The position numbers and the translations under genes were made by a program. The notes beneath the pieces were generated by a model, which was given only the letters and a program-made list of their open reading frames with translations, was not told the origin of the DNA and did not search any database. From NCBI GenBank assembly GCA_027364735.1, contig DAHXOT010000032.1:115311-179310 (forward strand): a stretch of DNA of 64,000 bases. Direction: 5' to 3'. Below, one piece after another: positions 36,382-45,445 of the stretch. Positions within the stretch are counted from its first letter, which is position 1. Every line of letters starts with the position of its first letter. Source of the DNA: Hydrotalea sp. (GTDB lineage Bacteria; Bacteroidota; Bacteroidia; Chitinophagales; Chitinophagaceae).

Positions 36382-37323
36382 CTAATACCCGTAACTGCGA
36401 TTCCTTCCGGAGAAAGGTCCATTATTACCAAAAGGCAAATTATCCAATCGAAAAGTAGCCATTATTTGCAAAGAATAAAAAGCATCTTTATTATTGGGAT
36501 TACCTCTTCGCAGGTTATAATTATAATCAAATCCATCAACAGATATGCCTCTGTAAGATAAAGCTTCTGCTAATTGACCAACCGTCCAAGAAGAACCATT
36601 ATATGGATGATTATAAGCCGGAGATGCAAGAAAAGTACCTTTGGGTATATATTTATTTGCACTTACATCATCTAAATGATCGGTGAATAGTATTCTATAA
36701 TTCAATTCAATACCCAGAGAAAATGTTTCCGAAACTTCATATCTCAACCCAACACCAAGAGGAATATTTAGTTGGGTAAGTTTATAGCTATTATTACCGA
36801 TACCTAAACTTTTTTTAGTAGCATCTTCTAAAAATTGCCCTTCGGTTCCAATATCATGTAAATAAACTTTACCATTAAAATTTTGAAGATAGGTGTAGGG
36901 ATTAAAATGATATATGCCAACTCCTGCAAATACATACGGTACAATATTGTATACTTCTCTATCAACCAAATCGTATTCAAGCATGGGGGCAATTTCCCAA
37001 ACAGTGCTTTTAAAGTTTAAGTTTCTTGCTCTTGAATCTAATCTTGGATTTAAATTATCATTGCCTCTTATGCCTAATAAAGATACATTTAACCTGGCTC
37101 GTAATTGAGGAATATCCGGACTAACATCGTAAGTAATTCCTGCAGTAAAATCTGCTGAAACTTGTTTCATAATAGGAACACGCTGCTTAATTAAATCTCC
37201 TAAATAAGAACTAGTTCCTAATCCAATATTTAATCTAAGTCTATCAGGTTCAAATTGCCCAAAAACATTTACAGTTAGCAGAATTAGCCCAATAAAAAGT
37301 ATTATTTTTTTATTTCCCCTCAT
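36382..37323 (-). CDS. DUF6089 outer-membrane beta-barrel protein (PorG-like)
   Basis: A 313-residue exported barrel with signal peptide (MRGNKKIILFIGLILLTVNVFGQ). The N-terminal RLNIGLGTSSYLGDL and QVSADFTAGITYDVSPDIPQLRARLN, then LNFKSTVWEIAPMLEYDL and YVFAGVGIYHFNPYT, match the DUF6089 family, whose member PorG is an accessory outer-membrane protein of the type IX secretion system. Members outside T9SS loci occur, so this role is probable rather than certain. Confidence 0.75.
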   Translation of the reverse strand: MRGNKKIILFIGLILLTVNVFGQFEPDRLRLNIGLGTSSYLGDLIKQRVPIMKQVSADFTAGITYDVSPDIPQLRARLNVSLLGIRGNDNLNPRLDSRARNLNFKSTVWEIAPMLEYDLVDREVYNIVPYVFAGVGIYHFNPYTYLQNFNGKVYLHDIGTEGQFLEDATKKSLGIGNNSYKLTQLNIPLGVGLRYEVSETFSLGIELNYRILFTDHLDDVSANKYIPKGTFLASPAYNHPYNGSSWTVGQLAEALSYRGISVDGFDYNYNLRRGNPNNKDAFYSLQIMATFRLDNLPFGNNGPFSGRNRSYGY

Positions 37324-37430
37324 AAACTAATATAGATAGTATTTACCAAATATATGAAATAGTGTACGAAACTAAGGATTCTATAAGAGTAAACCTTGCT
37401 GCATGTTATAAGGAATAATTAAATTTTATT

Positions 37431-39068
37431 TTATTTATTTTTTTCGAGTGTAGGATAATGAATACCCAATTGCTCTAAATATGTTTTATATTTTGCCGGA
37501 TTGTAATAATATTTTTTCATTTCAGTTCTATACTTATCCATTGTTTCTTTGTTTAAATAAACGGGTGGATTATCGGTTGCAGAAAGAAATGGTTGATACT
37601 TGGTTTCTTTTGTTTGAACATTTGTAAAATATTTTTTTGCATCAGCAATAATTGAAGGATTGGTATATAAATCTATTAAAGTTAAAGCAGTAACCTTTGC
37701 CCCTGCAATAGTGCCTTTATGAGCAATAGGCGTAGCCATTGCAATAGCATTAGCCCAATGATGGCCTTTTAAACCGGGTATATTAGCAGGATAATACAAA
37801 ACAATAGTTGGAACATTCCAAGAAATATCGGCAATATCATCCGAACCACCACCCCATGAAAAAGGTACAGAGCCCTTTAAAGAATCAATACTGGTTGTTA
37901 GTCCGTTAATAACTTTACCATTTTGGTCTGTTGCCGGTGCATCCACTAATTTTTGTACAGCCTTAGCCAATTGCTGATCTTCACTACTCCAATTAGGCAT
38001 TCCTACTTTTTCAATATTAGTATGCATCACTTCTGCAATGGGTTTATTAAAATAACCGGGCCATGCTGTTCCTAAAATTTGATACTTCATTTTGGTGTCT
38101 GTCATTAATGCTGCACCTTTTGCTATATTAATTCCGGCCTGATACATATTTTTAATATCGGTATAATTTCTTTCTCTAAAATAATACCAAACACTTGCTT
38201 TAGAAGGAACCACATTAGGTTGATCTCCACCATCGGTTATTACATAATGCGAACGCTGAGTAGGTTTTAAATGTTCTCTTTTAAAATTCCATCCAACATC
38301 CATTAGTTCTACTGCGTCTAACGCACTTTTACCACGCCAAGGTGCTCCGGCAGCATGTGCTGCATCTCCTTCAAAAGAAAACTGAACAGATACCAATCCA
38401 TTATTTCCCGGATCACCATAATCGCAATTAAATTCACTTCCAACATGGGTAAAAATACAGGCATCTACATGCTTAAAATATCCATCTCGTACATACCATG
38501 CTTTACTACCCAATAATTCTTCTGCAACGCCGGGCCAAATAATGATTGTTCCTTGCATATTATTTTTTTGTAAAACACTTTTTATTGCCAATGCTGCATA
38601 AATAATAACAGCCTGACCAGAATTATGACCTTCACCATGACCGGGAGCTCCTTCTACAATTGGATCTTTATAAGCAACGCCTGGTTTTTGCGATGCTTTT
38701 GGAATACAATCAATATCACTGCCTAAAGCAATCACAGGGCTTCCACTACCCCATTTAGCCATCCATGCAGTAGGTATTCCGGCAATTTTTTTATCTACAG
38801 TAAATCCATTTTTTTCAAGAAAATTGATAAGATAATTAGAGGTTTCAAATTCCTGAAAACCTAATTCGCCATAACTAAAAATCATATCAACCATTTCCTG
38901 AACACCTTTTTCATTGCCGCTTATCGTTTGTAGAATTTGCTTTTTAAATTCTTCTACTTGTTGTGTATTGTATGTTGGCTGTGCCACTATACTGCTTGTA
39001 TAAATTATACTTATTGCAAATAATATTATTAGCCTGCAATAAGCAATTACTTTGGGTTTTGGTTGCAT
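37431..39068 (-). CDS. secreted M20-family amidohydrolase (AbgB-like)
   Basis: A 545-residue exported metallopeptidase of the M20 family, close to the p-aminobenzoyl-glutamate hydrolase subunit B type. The start at 39068 gives a signal peptide ending near SSIVAQP; a TTG at 39086 is in frame but less likely. Metal-site motifs are IALGSDIDCIPKASQK and GAPGHGEGHNSGQAVIIYAAL (GHxxGHN), with the catalytic Glu in GVAEELLGSKAW and DAAHAAGAPWRG for the dimerisation-domain His. It is divergent from the GH2 gene, sharing a 134-base intergenic region containing a triple repeat. Substrate unknown. Confidence 0.85.
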   Translation of the reverse strand: MQPKPKVIAYCRLIILFAISIIYTSSIVAQPTYNTQQVEEFKKQILQTISGNEKGVQEMVDMIFSYGELGFQEFETSNYLINFLEKNGFTVDKKIAGIPTAWMAKWGSGSPVIALGSDIDCIPKASQKPGVAYKDPIVEGAPGHGEGHNSGQAVIIYAALAIKSVLQKNNMQGTIIIWPGVAEELLGSKAWYVRDGYFKHVDACIFTHVGSEFNCDYGDPGNNGLVSVQFSFEGDAAHAAGAPWRGKSALDAVELMDVGWNFKREHLKPTQRSHYVITDGGDQPNVVPSKASVWYYFRERNYTDIKNMYQAGINIAKGAALMTDTKMKYQILGTAWPGYFNKPIAEVMHTNIEKVGMPNWSSEDQQLAKAVQKLVDAPATDQNGKVINGLTTSIDSLKGSVPFSWGGGSDDIADISWNVPTIVLYYPANIPGLKGHHWANAIAMATPIAHKGTIAGAKVTALTLIDLYTNPSIIADAKKYFTNVQTKETKYQPFLSATDNPPVYLNKETMDKYRTEMKKYYYNPAKYKTYLEQLGIHYPTLEKNK

Positions 39069-39092
39069 AATAATTGATTTACTCAAATATAA

Positions 39093-39128
39093 CCAATAAA
39101 TAGTTTTTTATTGGCTTACACCAATAAA
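39093..39128. repeat. Three alternating 8-base arms CCAATAAA / TTTATTGG / CCAATAAA
   Basis: Exact arms at 39093-39100, 39107-39114 (inverted) and 39121-39128, each 6 bases apart, in the divergent M20/GH2 promoter region. The middle arm can pair with either flank, giving two alternative hairpins or two overlapping dyads with a 14-base period. Confidence 0.6.
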
Positions 39129-39202
39129 GCAATTTATAATATTGAATTACCCAAAAACAGCTTCTATGTATATTACCTTTTTACCTTCGAAAAAATAGTT
39201 TT

Positions 39203-41956
39203 ATGAAATTAGTCCTAACGCCAATTTTAGTATGCTTTTTTTCAACTTCTTTAATTGCTCAAACTACTATAAAGCAAGTACAGCTTAAAAATTTTCAATT
39301 ACAATCTTCCTATATAATTAAAGAAAGCGGAAAAGAAATATCTACTCAAAACTATCACGAAACAAATTATTGGTTTCCGGTACAAGTACCTTCAACGGTA
39401 TTAACAGGATTGGTTAAAAACAATGTATATCCCAATCCTTATATTGGAATGAATAATATGTTTATTCCCGATGCTTCCGATTCTTTTAATCACGAGTATC
39501 ATTTAGAACAATATTCTCATATTCCTAATGTACCTAATCCATGGAATAAAGCTTATTGGTATAGAACTACTTTTGATGTGCCTATTAAAGATAAGAACCA
39601 ATTATTTCAACTAATATTTAAAGGAATTAATTATAGAGCAGATATTTGGTTAAATGGAAAATTAATAGCAGATTCTTCTACAATAGTAGGCATGTTTGCC
39701 GAATTTGTATTAGATGTTAGTAATGCAATTAATATTGGAAATAAAAATGTTTTAGCTGTTAAAATTTATCCATTAGATTATGCAGGCTTACCGGCACATC
39801 CGCAATTAAATGCTTTAGGCGATTTTTATGCTAATGGTGGCCCAACGGGCGATATTGGTAAAAATGTTACCATGCTTTGTTCGGCAGGATGGGATTGGAT
39901 ACCTGAAGTGCATGATCGCAATATGGGTATATGGCAACCAGTTTTTTTAAGAACTTCGGGTAAACTAATTATACAGCATCCGCACATCATTACAGATTTA
40001 CCTTCCCTACCCGATACTAACGTAGCTAAACTTGCACTGCACGTAACAGTAGCCAACCAAAGTAATACTACTACTAATGGAAAATTACATATTACCATTT
40101 CGCCGGAAACCTTTGCAGGCAATAGTTTTACTATAACACAAGTCATTACACTTACTAATAACGAACATAAAGAAATTAGTTTTACTGCTAATAATTTTAA
40201 AGAACTCATTATTCAACATCCACATTTGTGGTGGCCTGTTGGATATGGCAAACCTAATTTGTATAAAATTAAAATTGAACTTGAAAATAATGCTACCATT
40301 TCAGACCAAATCAGTTTTCTTTTTGGTATTAGAACCACAACATCAAAATTCAACACGGTAAATGGATGGGGTAAAAGAGAATTTTATGTAAATGGTCAAC
40401 GAATTCATTTAAATGGTGGAGCATGGGTGCCCGATATGATGTTGCAAGAAGATTCTGTTCGTTTTGATAATGAATTGTTATTATGCAAAAATGCCAACCT
40501 CAATTTATTGAGAATATGGGGTGGCGGCGTTGCACCTCCTGATATGTTTTTTGATTTAGCCGATAAATACGGCCTATTAGTTTGGGAAGATTTTTGGATT
40601 ACAGGCGATACCAATGGAGAATTTAAAGGCTCTGCAGAATATCCTTATCAAGGAAATGTTTTCACCAATAATGTTATTAGTACTATTTATCGGTTACGCA
40701 ATCACCCATCGTTATTAGTATGGACGGGAGGTAATGAAGGTCATGCCCGAAAAGAATTATACAATGCAATGCGAAATAATGTAATAGCATTAGATGGTAC
40801 TCGTCCATTTATTCCCAGCTCTTCCGGATTTGCAAAACTATCACTCGATTGGAAAGGTTCATGGCCCGATGGATTGGCTGGTGGTGTATATAGCGGAGGA
40901 TCGTATAAATGGGAAGATCCTTTATACTATTTTACTAAAATAAATACAGGAAAAGATTGGTTATTTAAAGATGAAACCGGTATTCCTTCTCAACCTCCTT
41001 ATGAAACTTTACATAAAATTATTCCCAATTTAACACCCGACTCAACACTACCTTTTCCACTGAATAATAGTTGGGGTTATCATGATGCCTGCAGTGGCAA
41101 TGGACATTATGAGTTGTACTACAATGAAATGATACAACGCTTTGGTACACCAACCGATTTGAAAGATTTTTCGTATAAAATGCAATTGATGAATGCAGAT
41201 GGTTATCGTGGAATATTTGAAGCCGCTGCACATAAACTAAACGATAATGGTGGCGTAATGTTATGGAAATTGAATCCGGCATTTCCCAGTGTAATATGGC
41301 AAATATTCGATTATTATTATGCCCCCAATGCAGGATATTATTACATTCAACAAACCTGCCAACCATTGCATATTCAATTTAATGCAGACGATTCAAGTGT
41401 TGCCATCATTAACAGAACCTATCAACCAATTAAAAACATTTCTGTTGATACAAAAATTTATTCTATTGATGGGAAAAAAATATTTCAACACAACGATACC
41501 GTAAATACAACTGCATCCAATGTACAAAAAATACTATCTGCTGCAAGCATATTAAAGAACAGCAAAGAAATTTGTTTTATAGTATTAAATGCAAAAGATA
41601 TCAGCGGTAAAAACATTTCGCACAACGTGTATTGGATGGCTCCCAATCACAATTTTAAAGAACTAAAAAATATGCCTTCGGCAAAAGTAAAAACACAAAT
41701 TATTAAAAAAGAAAAATTAAATACCAATGAACAATGGACAATCCAAATCAGTAATTCCACAAATCAATTAGCGTTTTTTATACATGCAAAATTTACAGAT
41801 GGTAATGAAGAAATTTTTCCAACATTTTGGAGTAATAATTATTTTTCATTAGCACCGGGTGAAAATATCATTGTAACAGCTTCCATTCCGCAATCTATTT
41901 TACATGATAAATATCAAAAATTAGAAGTAGAAGGATGGAATATTGCAACACAATAG
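39203..41956 (+). CDS. GH2-family glycosidase, beta-mannosidase / CsxA-like
   Basis: A 917-residue exported glycosidase with a signal peptide ending near SLIAQT. It has the GH2 order: N-terminal sugar-binding sandwich (WYRTTFDVPI...ADIWLNGKLI), immunoglobulin-like domain, TIM barrel (LNLLRIWGGGVAPPDMFFDLADKYGLLVWEDF), then two beta domains. The acid/base is Glu512 in LVWTGGNEGH and the nucleophile probably Glu591 in FKDETGIPSQP, 79 apart as expected. Exo-glucosaminidases of this subgroup have Asp at the first position; this Asn-Glu pair points to a beta-mannosidase or endo-beta-mannosidase. The following GH43 gene starts 35 bases on, with its own -7 element. Confidence 0.85.
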   Translation: MKLVLTPILVCFFSTSLIAQTTIKQVQLKNFQLQSSYIIKESGKEISTQNYHETNYWFPVQVPSTVLTGLVKNNVYPNPYIGMNNMFIPDASDSFNHEYHLEQYSHIPNVPNPWNKAYWYRTTFDVPIKDKNQLFQLIFKGINYRADIWLNGKLIADSSTIVGMFAEFVLDVSNAINIGNKNVLAVKIYPLDYAGLPAHPQLNALGDFYANGGPTGDIGKNVTMLCSAGWDWIPEVHDRNMGIWQPVFLRTSGKLIIQHPHIITDLPSLPDTNVAKLALHVTVANQSNTTTNGKLHITISPETFAGNSFTITQVITLTNNEHKEISFTANNFKELIIQHPHLWWPVGYGKPNLYKIKIELENNATISDQISFLFGIRTTTSKFNTVNGWGKREFYVNGQRIHLNGGAWVPDMMLQEDSVRFDNELLLCKNANLNLLRIWGGGVAPPDMFFDLADKYGLLVWEDFWITGDTNGEFKGSAEYPYQGNVFTNNVISTIYRLRNHPSLLVWTGGNEGHARKELYNAMRNNVIALDGTRPFIPSSSGFAKLSLDWKGSWPDGLAGGVYSGGSYKWEDPLYYFTKINTGKDWLFKDETGIPSQPPYETLHKIIPNLTPDSTLPFPLNNSWGYHDACSGNGHYELYYNEMIQRFGTPTDLKDFSYKMQLMNADGYRGIFEAAAHKLNDNGGVMLWKLNPAFPSVIWQIFDYYYAPNAGYYYIQQTCQPLHIQFNADDSSVAIINRTYQPIKNISVDTKIYSIDGKKIFQHNDTVNTTASNVQKILSAASILKNSKEICFIVLNAKDISGKNISHNVYWMAPNHNFKELKNMPSAKVKTQIIKKEKLNTNEQWTIQISNSTNQLAFFIHAKFTDGNEEIFPTFWSNNYFSLAPGENIIVTASIPQSILHDKYQKLEVEGWNIATQ

Positions 41957-41975
41957 TGGCAGTTAAATACTTTTG
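41943..41975 (+). promoter_or_regulatory. Candidate promoter for the GH43 gene
   Basis: TTG at 41943-41945 and an exact TACTTTTG -7 element at 41968-41975, spaced 22 bases, lie at the end of the GH2 gene and just before the ATG at 41992. It could allow expression independent of GH2. Confidence 0.45.
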
Positions 41976-41991
41976 CAGCAATTACTAACGA

Positions 41992-43758
41992 ATGAAACGC
42001 TTATTATTTGCTGCCATCATCAGTTTTTTATGTTTTACTAAAAATGGTTTTGCACAACAAAAAACATATTGTAACCCAATTAATATTGATTATGGATATA
42101 CACCCATTCCAAATTTTAGCGAATGGGGTCGACACAGAGCAACTGCCGATCCTGTAATTGTAAATTACAAAAACAACTATTATTTATTCTCTACCAACCA
42201 ATGGGGATATTGGTGGAGTGATGATTTATTACACTGGAATTTTAATAGTAGAAAATTTCTTCGCACATGGAACGAAGGATACGATGAATTATGTGCACCT
42301 GCTGTAGGAATTATTGGCGATACCATGATTGTTTTTGGCAGTACTTATACCAAAAATTTTACAATATGGATGAGCACTAACCCTAAAGCCAATGAATGGA
42401 AACCATTAGTAGATTCTTTTGAAATTGGTGGATGGGATCCGGCATTTTTTACCAATGATGATGGCAAACTATATATGTACAATGGAAGTAGTAATACCTA
42501 TCCTTTATACGGCATTGAATTAAACAGAAAAACACTTTTGCCCATTGGAGCCAGAAAAGAAATGTTTTTACTGCAAGATTGGCGATATGGCTGGCAACGA
42601 TTTGGAGAACACTTTGATAATACTTTTTTAAATCCTTTTATAGAAGGTTCGTGGATGACAAAACATAATGGCAAATATTATTTTCAATATGGCGCACCCG
42701 GAACAGAGTTTAGTGGCTATGCCGATGGTGTAGCAGTTGGTAACGAACCAATTACTAATAATCTCACTCCTCAATCCGATCCTCTATCATTTAAACCGGG
42801 TGGATTTACTCGAGGTGCCGGACATGGTTCTACGTTTGCCGATAAATTTGGTAATTGGTGGCATGTTAGTACCATTACCATAGCAGTTAAAAATAATTTC
42901 GAAAGAAGAATTGGCTTATGGCCTGCCGGTTTCGATGATAACGATATCATGTTTTGCAATACATCGTTTGGAGATTATCCGCATTATATTCCTTCTTCAA
43001 AAATGAATGAAAAATATACTACTCCTAATGATGGTGGTTTTACCGGATGGATGTTATTAAATTATAACAAACCTGTTACTGTATCTTCCACACTGGGAAA
43101 TTATGTAGCCAATAATGCAGTAGATGAAAATATTAAAACTTATTGGAGTGCTGCAACAGGTAATAAAGGCGAATGGATTACAACCGATTTAGGAAATATT
43201 GCCACCGTAAATGCCATACAAATTAATTATGCCGATCAGGATGTTGATAGTTCTTTTTTGGGGAAAATAAATGGCATTTTTCATCAGTATAAATTATACG
43301 AATCGAAAGATGGAAAAAATTGGAATTTATTGATAGATAAAAGTACCAACCACACAGATATTCCTCATGAATATGTTGAACTCATTTCACCTACGCAAAC
43401 AAGATTTATTAAGCTCGAAAATATTCACATGCCAACAGGAAAATTTGCGATAAGCGGGTTGCGAATTTTTGGAAATGCGAATAGCAATAAACCAACCGAA
43501 GTAAAAGATTTTATTGTACTAAGAACTGAACAAGATAAACGCAGTACATGGCTAAAATGGAAACCAATTGATAATGCTTATGCATATAATATTTATTACG
43601 GCACACAGCCTAATAAACTTTATACTTGTATAATGGTTTATGGAGAAAACGAATATTGGTTAAAAACAATGGATAGTAAAATGCCTTATTATTTTGCAAT
43701 AGAAGCAATTAATGAAAGTGGCATAGGCAAAAGAACAACTACAATAAAAGTTGACTAA
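41992..43758 (+). CDS. GH43 family glycosidase with discoidin (F5/8 type C) and FN3-like domains
   Basis: A 588-residue exported protein (signal peptide to GFAQ). The five-bladed propeller shows catalytic Asp53 in ATADPVIV, a second Asp149 in GGWDPAFF and Glu218 in FIEGSWMTKHNGKYYF, the three acids of GH43. An F5/8 C domain follows at about residues 350-495 (KPVTVSSTLGNYVANNAVDENIKTYWSAATGNKGEWITTDLG), then an FN3-like segment (YAYNIYYGTQPNKLYT). The linkage cut cannot be read from the sequence; arabinose, xylose or galactose targets are typical. It overlaps the convergent lipoprotein gene by 4 bases. Confidence 0.85.
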   Translation: MKRLLFAAIISFLCFTKNGFAQQKTYCNPINIDYGYTPIPNFSEWGRHRATADPVIVNYKNNYYLFSTNQWGYWWSDDLLHWNFNSRKFLRTWNEGYDELCAPAVGIIGDTMIVFGSTYTKNFTIWMSTNPKANEWKPLVDSFEIGGWDPAFFTNDDGKLYMYNGSSNTYPLYGIELNRKTLLPIGARKEMFLLQDWRYGWQRFGEHFDNTFLNPFIEGSWMTKHNGKYYFQYGAPGTEFSGYADGVAVGNEPITNNLTPQSDPLSFKPGGFTRGAGHGSTFADKFGNWWHVSTITIAVKNNFERRIGLWPAGFDDNDIMFCNTSFGDYPHYIPSSKMNEKYTTPNDGGFTGWMLLNYNKPVTVSSTLGNYVANNAVDENIKTYWSAATGNKGEWITTDLGNIATVNAIQINYADQDVDSSFLGKINGIFHQYKLYESKDGKNWNLLIDKSTNHTDIPHEYVELISPTQTRFIKLENIHMPTGKFAISGLRIFGNANSNKPTEVKDFIVLRTEQDKRSTWLKWKPIDNAYAYNIYYGTQPNKLYTCIMVYGENEYWLKTMDSKMPYYFAIEAINESGIGKRTTTIKVD

Positions 43759-44075
43759 TAAATTCGGCTTACGTTAATAAAATTTTTATCAATCTTCGCC
43801 TTCATTGTACCAATGGTATCAACTTTTTTATGCGTAGTTTGATCAATTACTCTTCCCATCATTCTTACTTTAAATTCGCATAAATAAAAATCACTTTCTT
43901 CAAAATATGCTACAGATTGAATATTGAAATCTATGATGCCTCTTGTCTTTGGTTCATTATTTAAGAAGGCGGACATAGTTTCGGATAAATGAGCTTGTAC
44001 TTGCTCTTTAGTAAGTTTTTTATTACAAGCTATTACCATTAATACACTAAAAAAAATAATGCTGATTTTTTTCAT
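43755..44075 (-). CDS. small hypothetical lipoprotein
   Basis: A 106-residue protein with lipoprotein signal MKKISIIFFSVLMVIAC (Cys17) followed by NKKLTKEQVQAHLSETMSAFLNNEP. I recognise no domain. The body (VAYFEESDFYLCEFKVRMMG...GTMKAKIDKNFINVSRIY) looks like a small alpha/beta exported protein. It is the last gene of the leftward run from GH26, 22 bases after the epimerase gene, so it may be co-transcribed with the mannan genes. Confidence 0.65.
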   Translation of the reverse strand: MKKISIIFFSVLMVIACNKKLTKEQVQAHLSETMSAFLNNEPKTRGIIDFNIQSVAYFEESDFYLCEFKVRMMGRVIDQTTHKKVDTIGTMKAKIDKNFINVSRIY

Positions 44076-44097
44076 AATTGCTATTTGCTAAATAAAA

Positions 44098-45294
44098 TTA
44101 TTGAATTATTAAATTAATTCTGTTAATAATTTCCATGCATGCTCTTGAATTATGATAAGGACATTTCCATAACCCAACTTTATCTTCCTGCAACATTGCA
44201 GTATAATCTTCATACACTCCCCACAACCATTCACCTTTCTTATAATCAATGATATATTTTTTAATAAAGTTCCAACTATTAATCGATTGTTCTAATGCAT
44301 TTTCCTGTTTATTTAATTGCCATTCATTAAAAAACCCAATCATAGCTTCGGCTTGCGGCCACCAATGTTTTTGTTTAATAGTTATACTTTCATTACACTC
44401 GTACCACATACCCCCATCGTTATCCAACCCTGTAGCAGCAGCGATAGCTAATTCATTGGCTACTGAAGAAAAAATAGTAATTAAACTATTGTCGTTTATG
44501 ATAGTTGCTGCATTAAAAAGTAACCACGATGCTTCAATATCGTGTCCGTATGAAATTAAACTTGAAGTACAATTCCAATTTTCATCAAAAAAAAGTTGCA
44601 AATGTTTGGTATGTGGATGAATAATATGATTAGAAAAATTGCTTAATAAATTTTGAATTTGTTTTTTTACTGTTTCGTCTTTCCAAATAATATACAAATT
44701 ACTATAGGCTTCTAAAAGATGTAAATGTGTATTAGCAGATTTTACATCGTTACTATCTTTTTCACTTAATCGAGCATCTTGCATTAGTTGCCAATCGCGT
44801 GTAAAAGCTTCTTTATAGCCACCATTAATCGTATCAAAACTTTTTTCTTCGAGTAATGAGAAAATGGATTTTGCTTTAACGAATACTTCCTCCCAATCGG
44901 TTATTTTATAAAACTCGCAATAGGCATACAAAACAAATGCTTGAGCATATACATGCTTTTTTTGATTGGAAGAAATGCCTTTATTATTCACTGTCCAATA
45001 AAATCCACCATACACTTTATCCGAAAAAAATTGATTCAAAAAATTATACGCATCCTTTGCAATGAGTAAGTAATCGGTATTATTCGTTAATCGATAAGCT
45101 GCCGAGAATGTCCATAAAATTCTTGCATGAAGCACAACACCTTTGGCAGCAGAAAAATCAATTTCATTGTTATGATTAATTTTTCCAAAAAAGCCACCAT
45201 TATCTTCATCTATTGCATATTTTATCCAATAGTGCAATATTCTTTTTAATTCGGCTTCTACTTCATTTTTATATTCTATTAACTTTATTTTCAT
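44098..45294 (-). CDS. N-acylglucosamine 2-epimerase family protein, cellobiose/mannobiose 2-epimerase type
   Basis: A 398-residue (alpha/alpha)6-barrel epimerase. Catalytic-site segments match the cellobiose 2-epimerase subfamily: HARILWTFSAAYRL, ANTHLHLLEAY, SYGHDIEASWLL, WWPQAEAMIGF, GVYEDY and WKCPYHNSRACMEI, the last containing the conserved His. In known beta-mannan routes this enzyme converts mannobiose to mannosyl-glucose for a GH130 phosphorylase. Its neighbours, a GH26 mannanase and a sugar symporter, fit that route. No signal peptide; cytosolic. The exact substrate is inferred from context. Confidence 0.88.
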   Translation of the reverse strand: MKIKLIEYKNEVEAELKRILHYWIKYAIDEDNGGFFGKINHNNEIDFSAAKGVVLHARILWTFSAAYRLTNNTDYLLIAKDAYNFLNQFFSDKVYGGFYWTVNNKGISSNQKKHVYAQAFVLYAYCEFYKITDWEEVFVKAKSIFSLLEEKSFDTINGGYKEAFTRDWQLMQDARLSEKDSNDVKSANTHLHLLEAYSNLYIIWKDETVKKQIQNLLSNFSNHIIHPHTKHLQLFFDENWNCTSSLISYGHDIEASWLLFNAATIINDNSLITIFSSVANELAIAAATGLDNDGGMWYECNESITIKQKHWWPQAEAMIGFFNEWQLNKQENALEQSINSWNFIKKYIIDYKKGEWLWGVYEDYTAMLQEDKVGLWKCPYHNSRACMEIINRINLIIQ

Positions 45295-45445
45295 GCTATT
45301 TTTAATACCCAGCTATTCATAAACTTTTGTATCGTTCATTAAACCATATTGATTAAAATAACAAGCTAAGCAAAAAAAGTATTGCTTTTTCATTCACTTT
45401 CAATTTAAAATTGAATGAACAGATTATTGGTGTTAGTACAATTGC

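Noticed and set aside
45399..45415. TTCAATTT-A-AAATTGAA palindrome between symporter and epimerase
   Set aside because: Entirely A/T except two bases and found in an AT-rich gap; it is not distinct from background without statistics.
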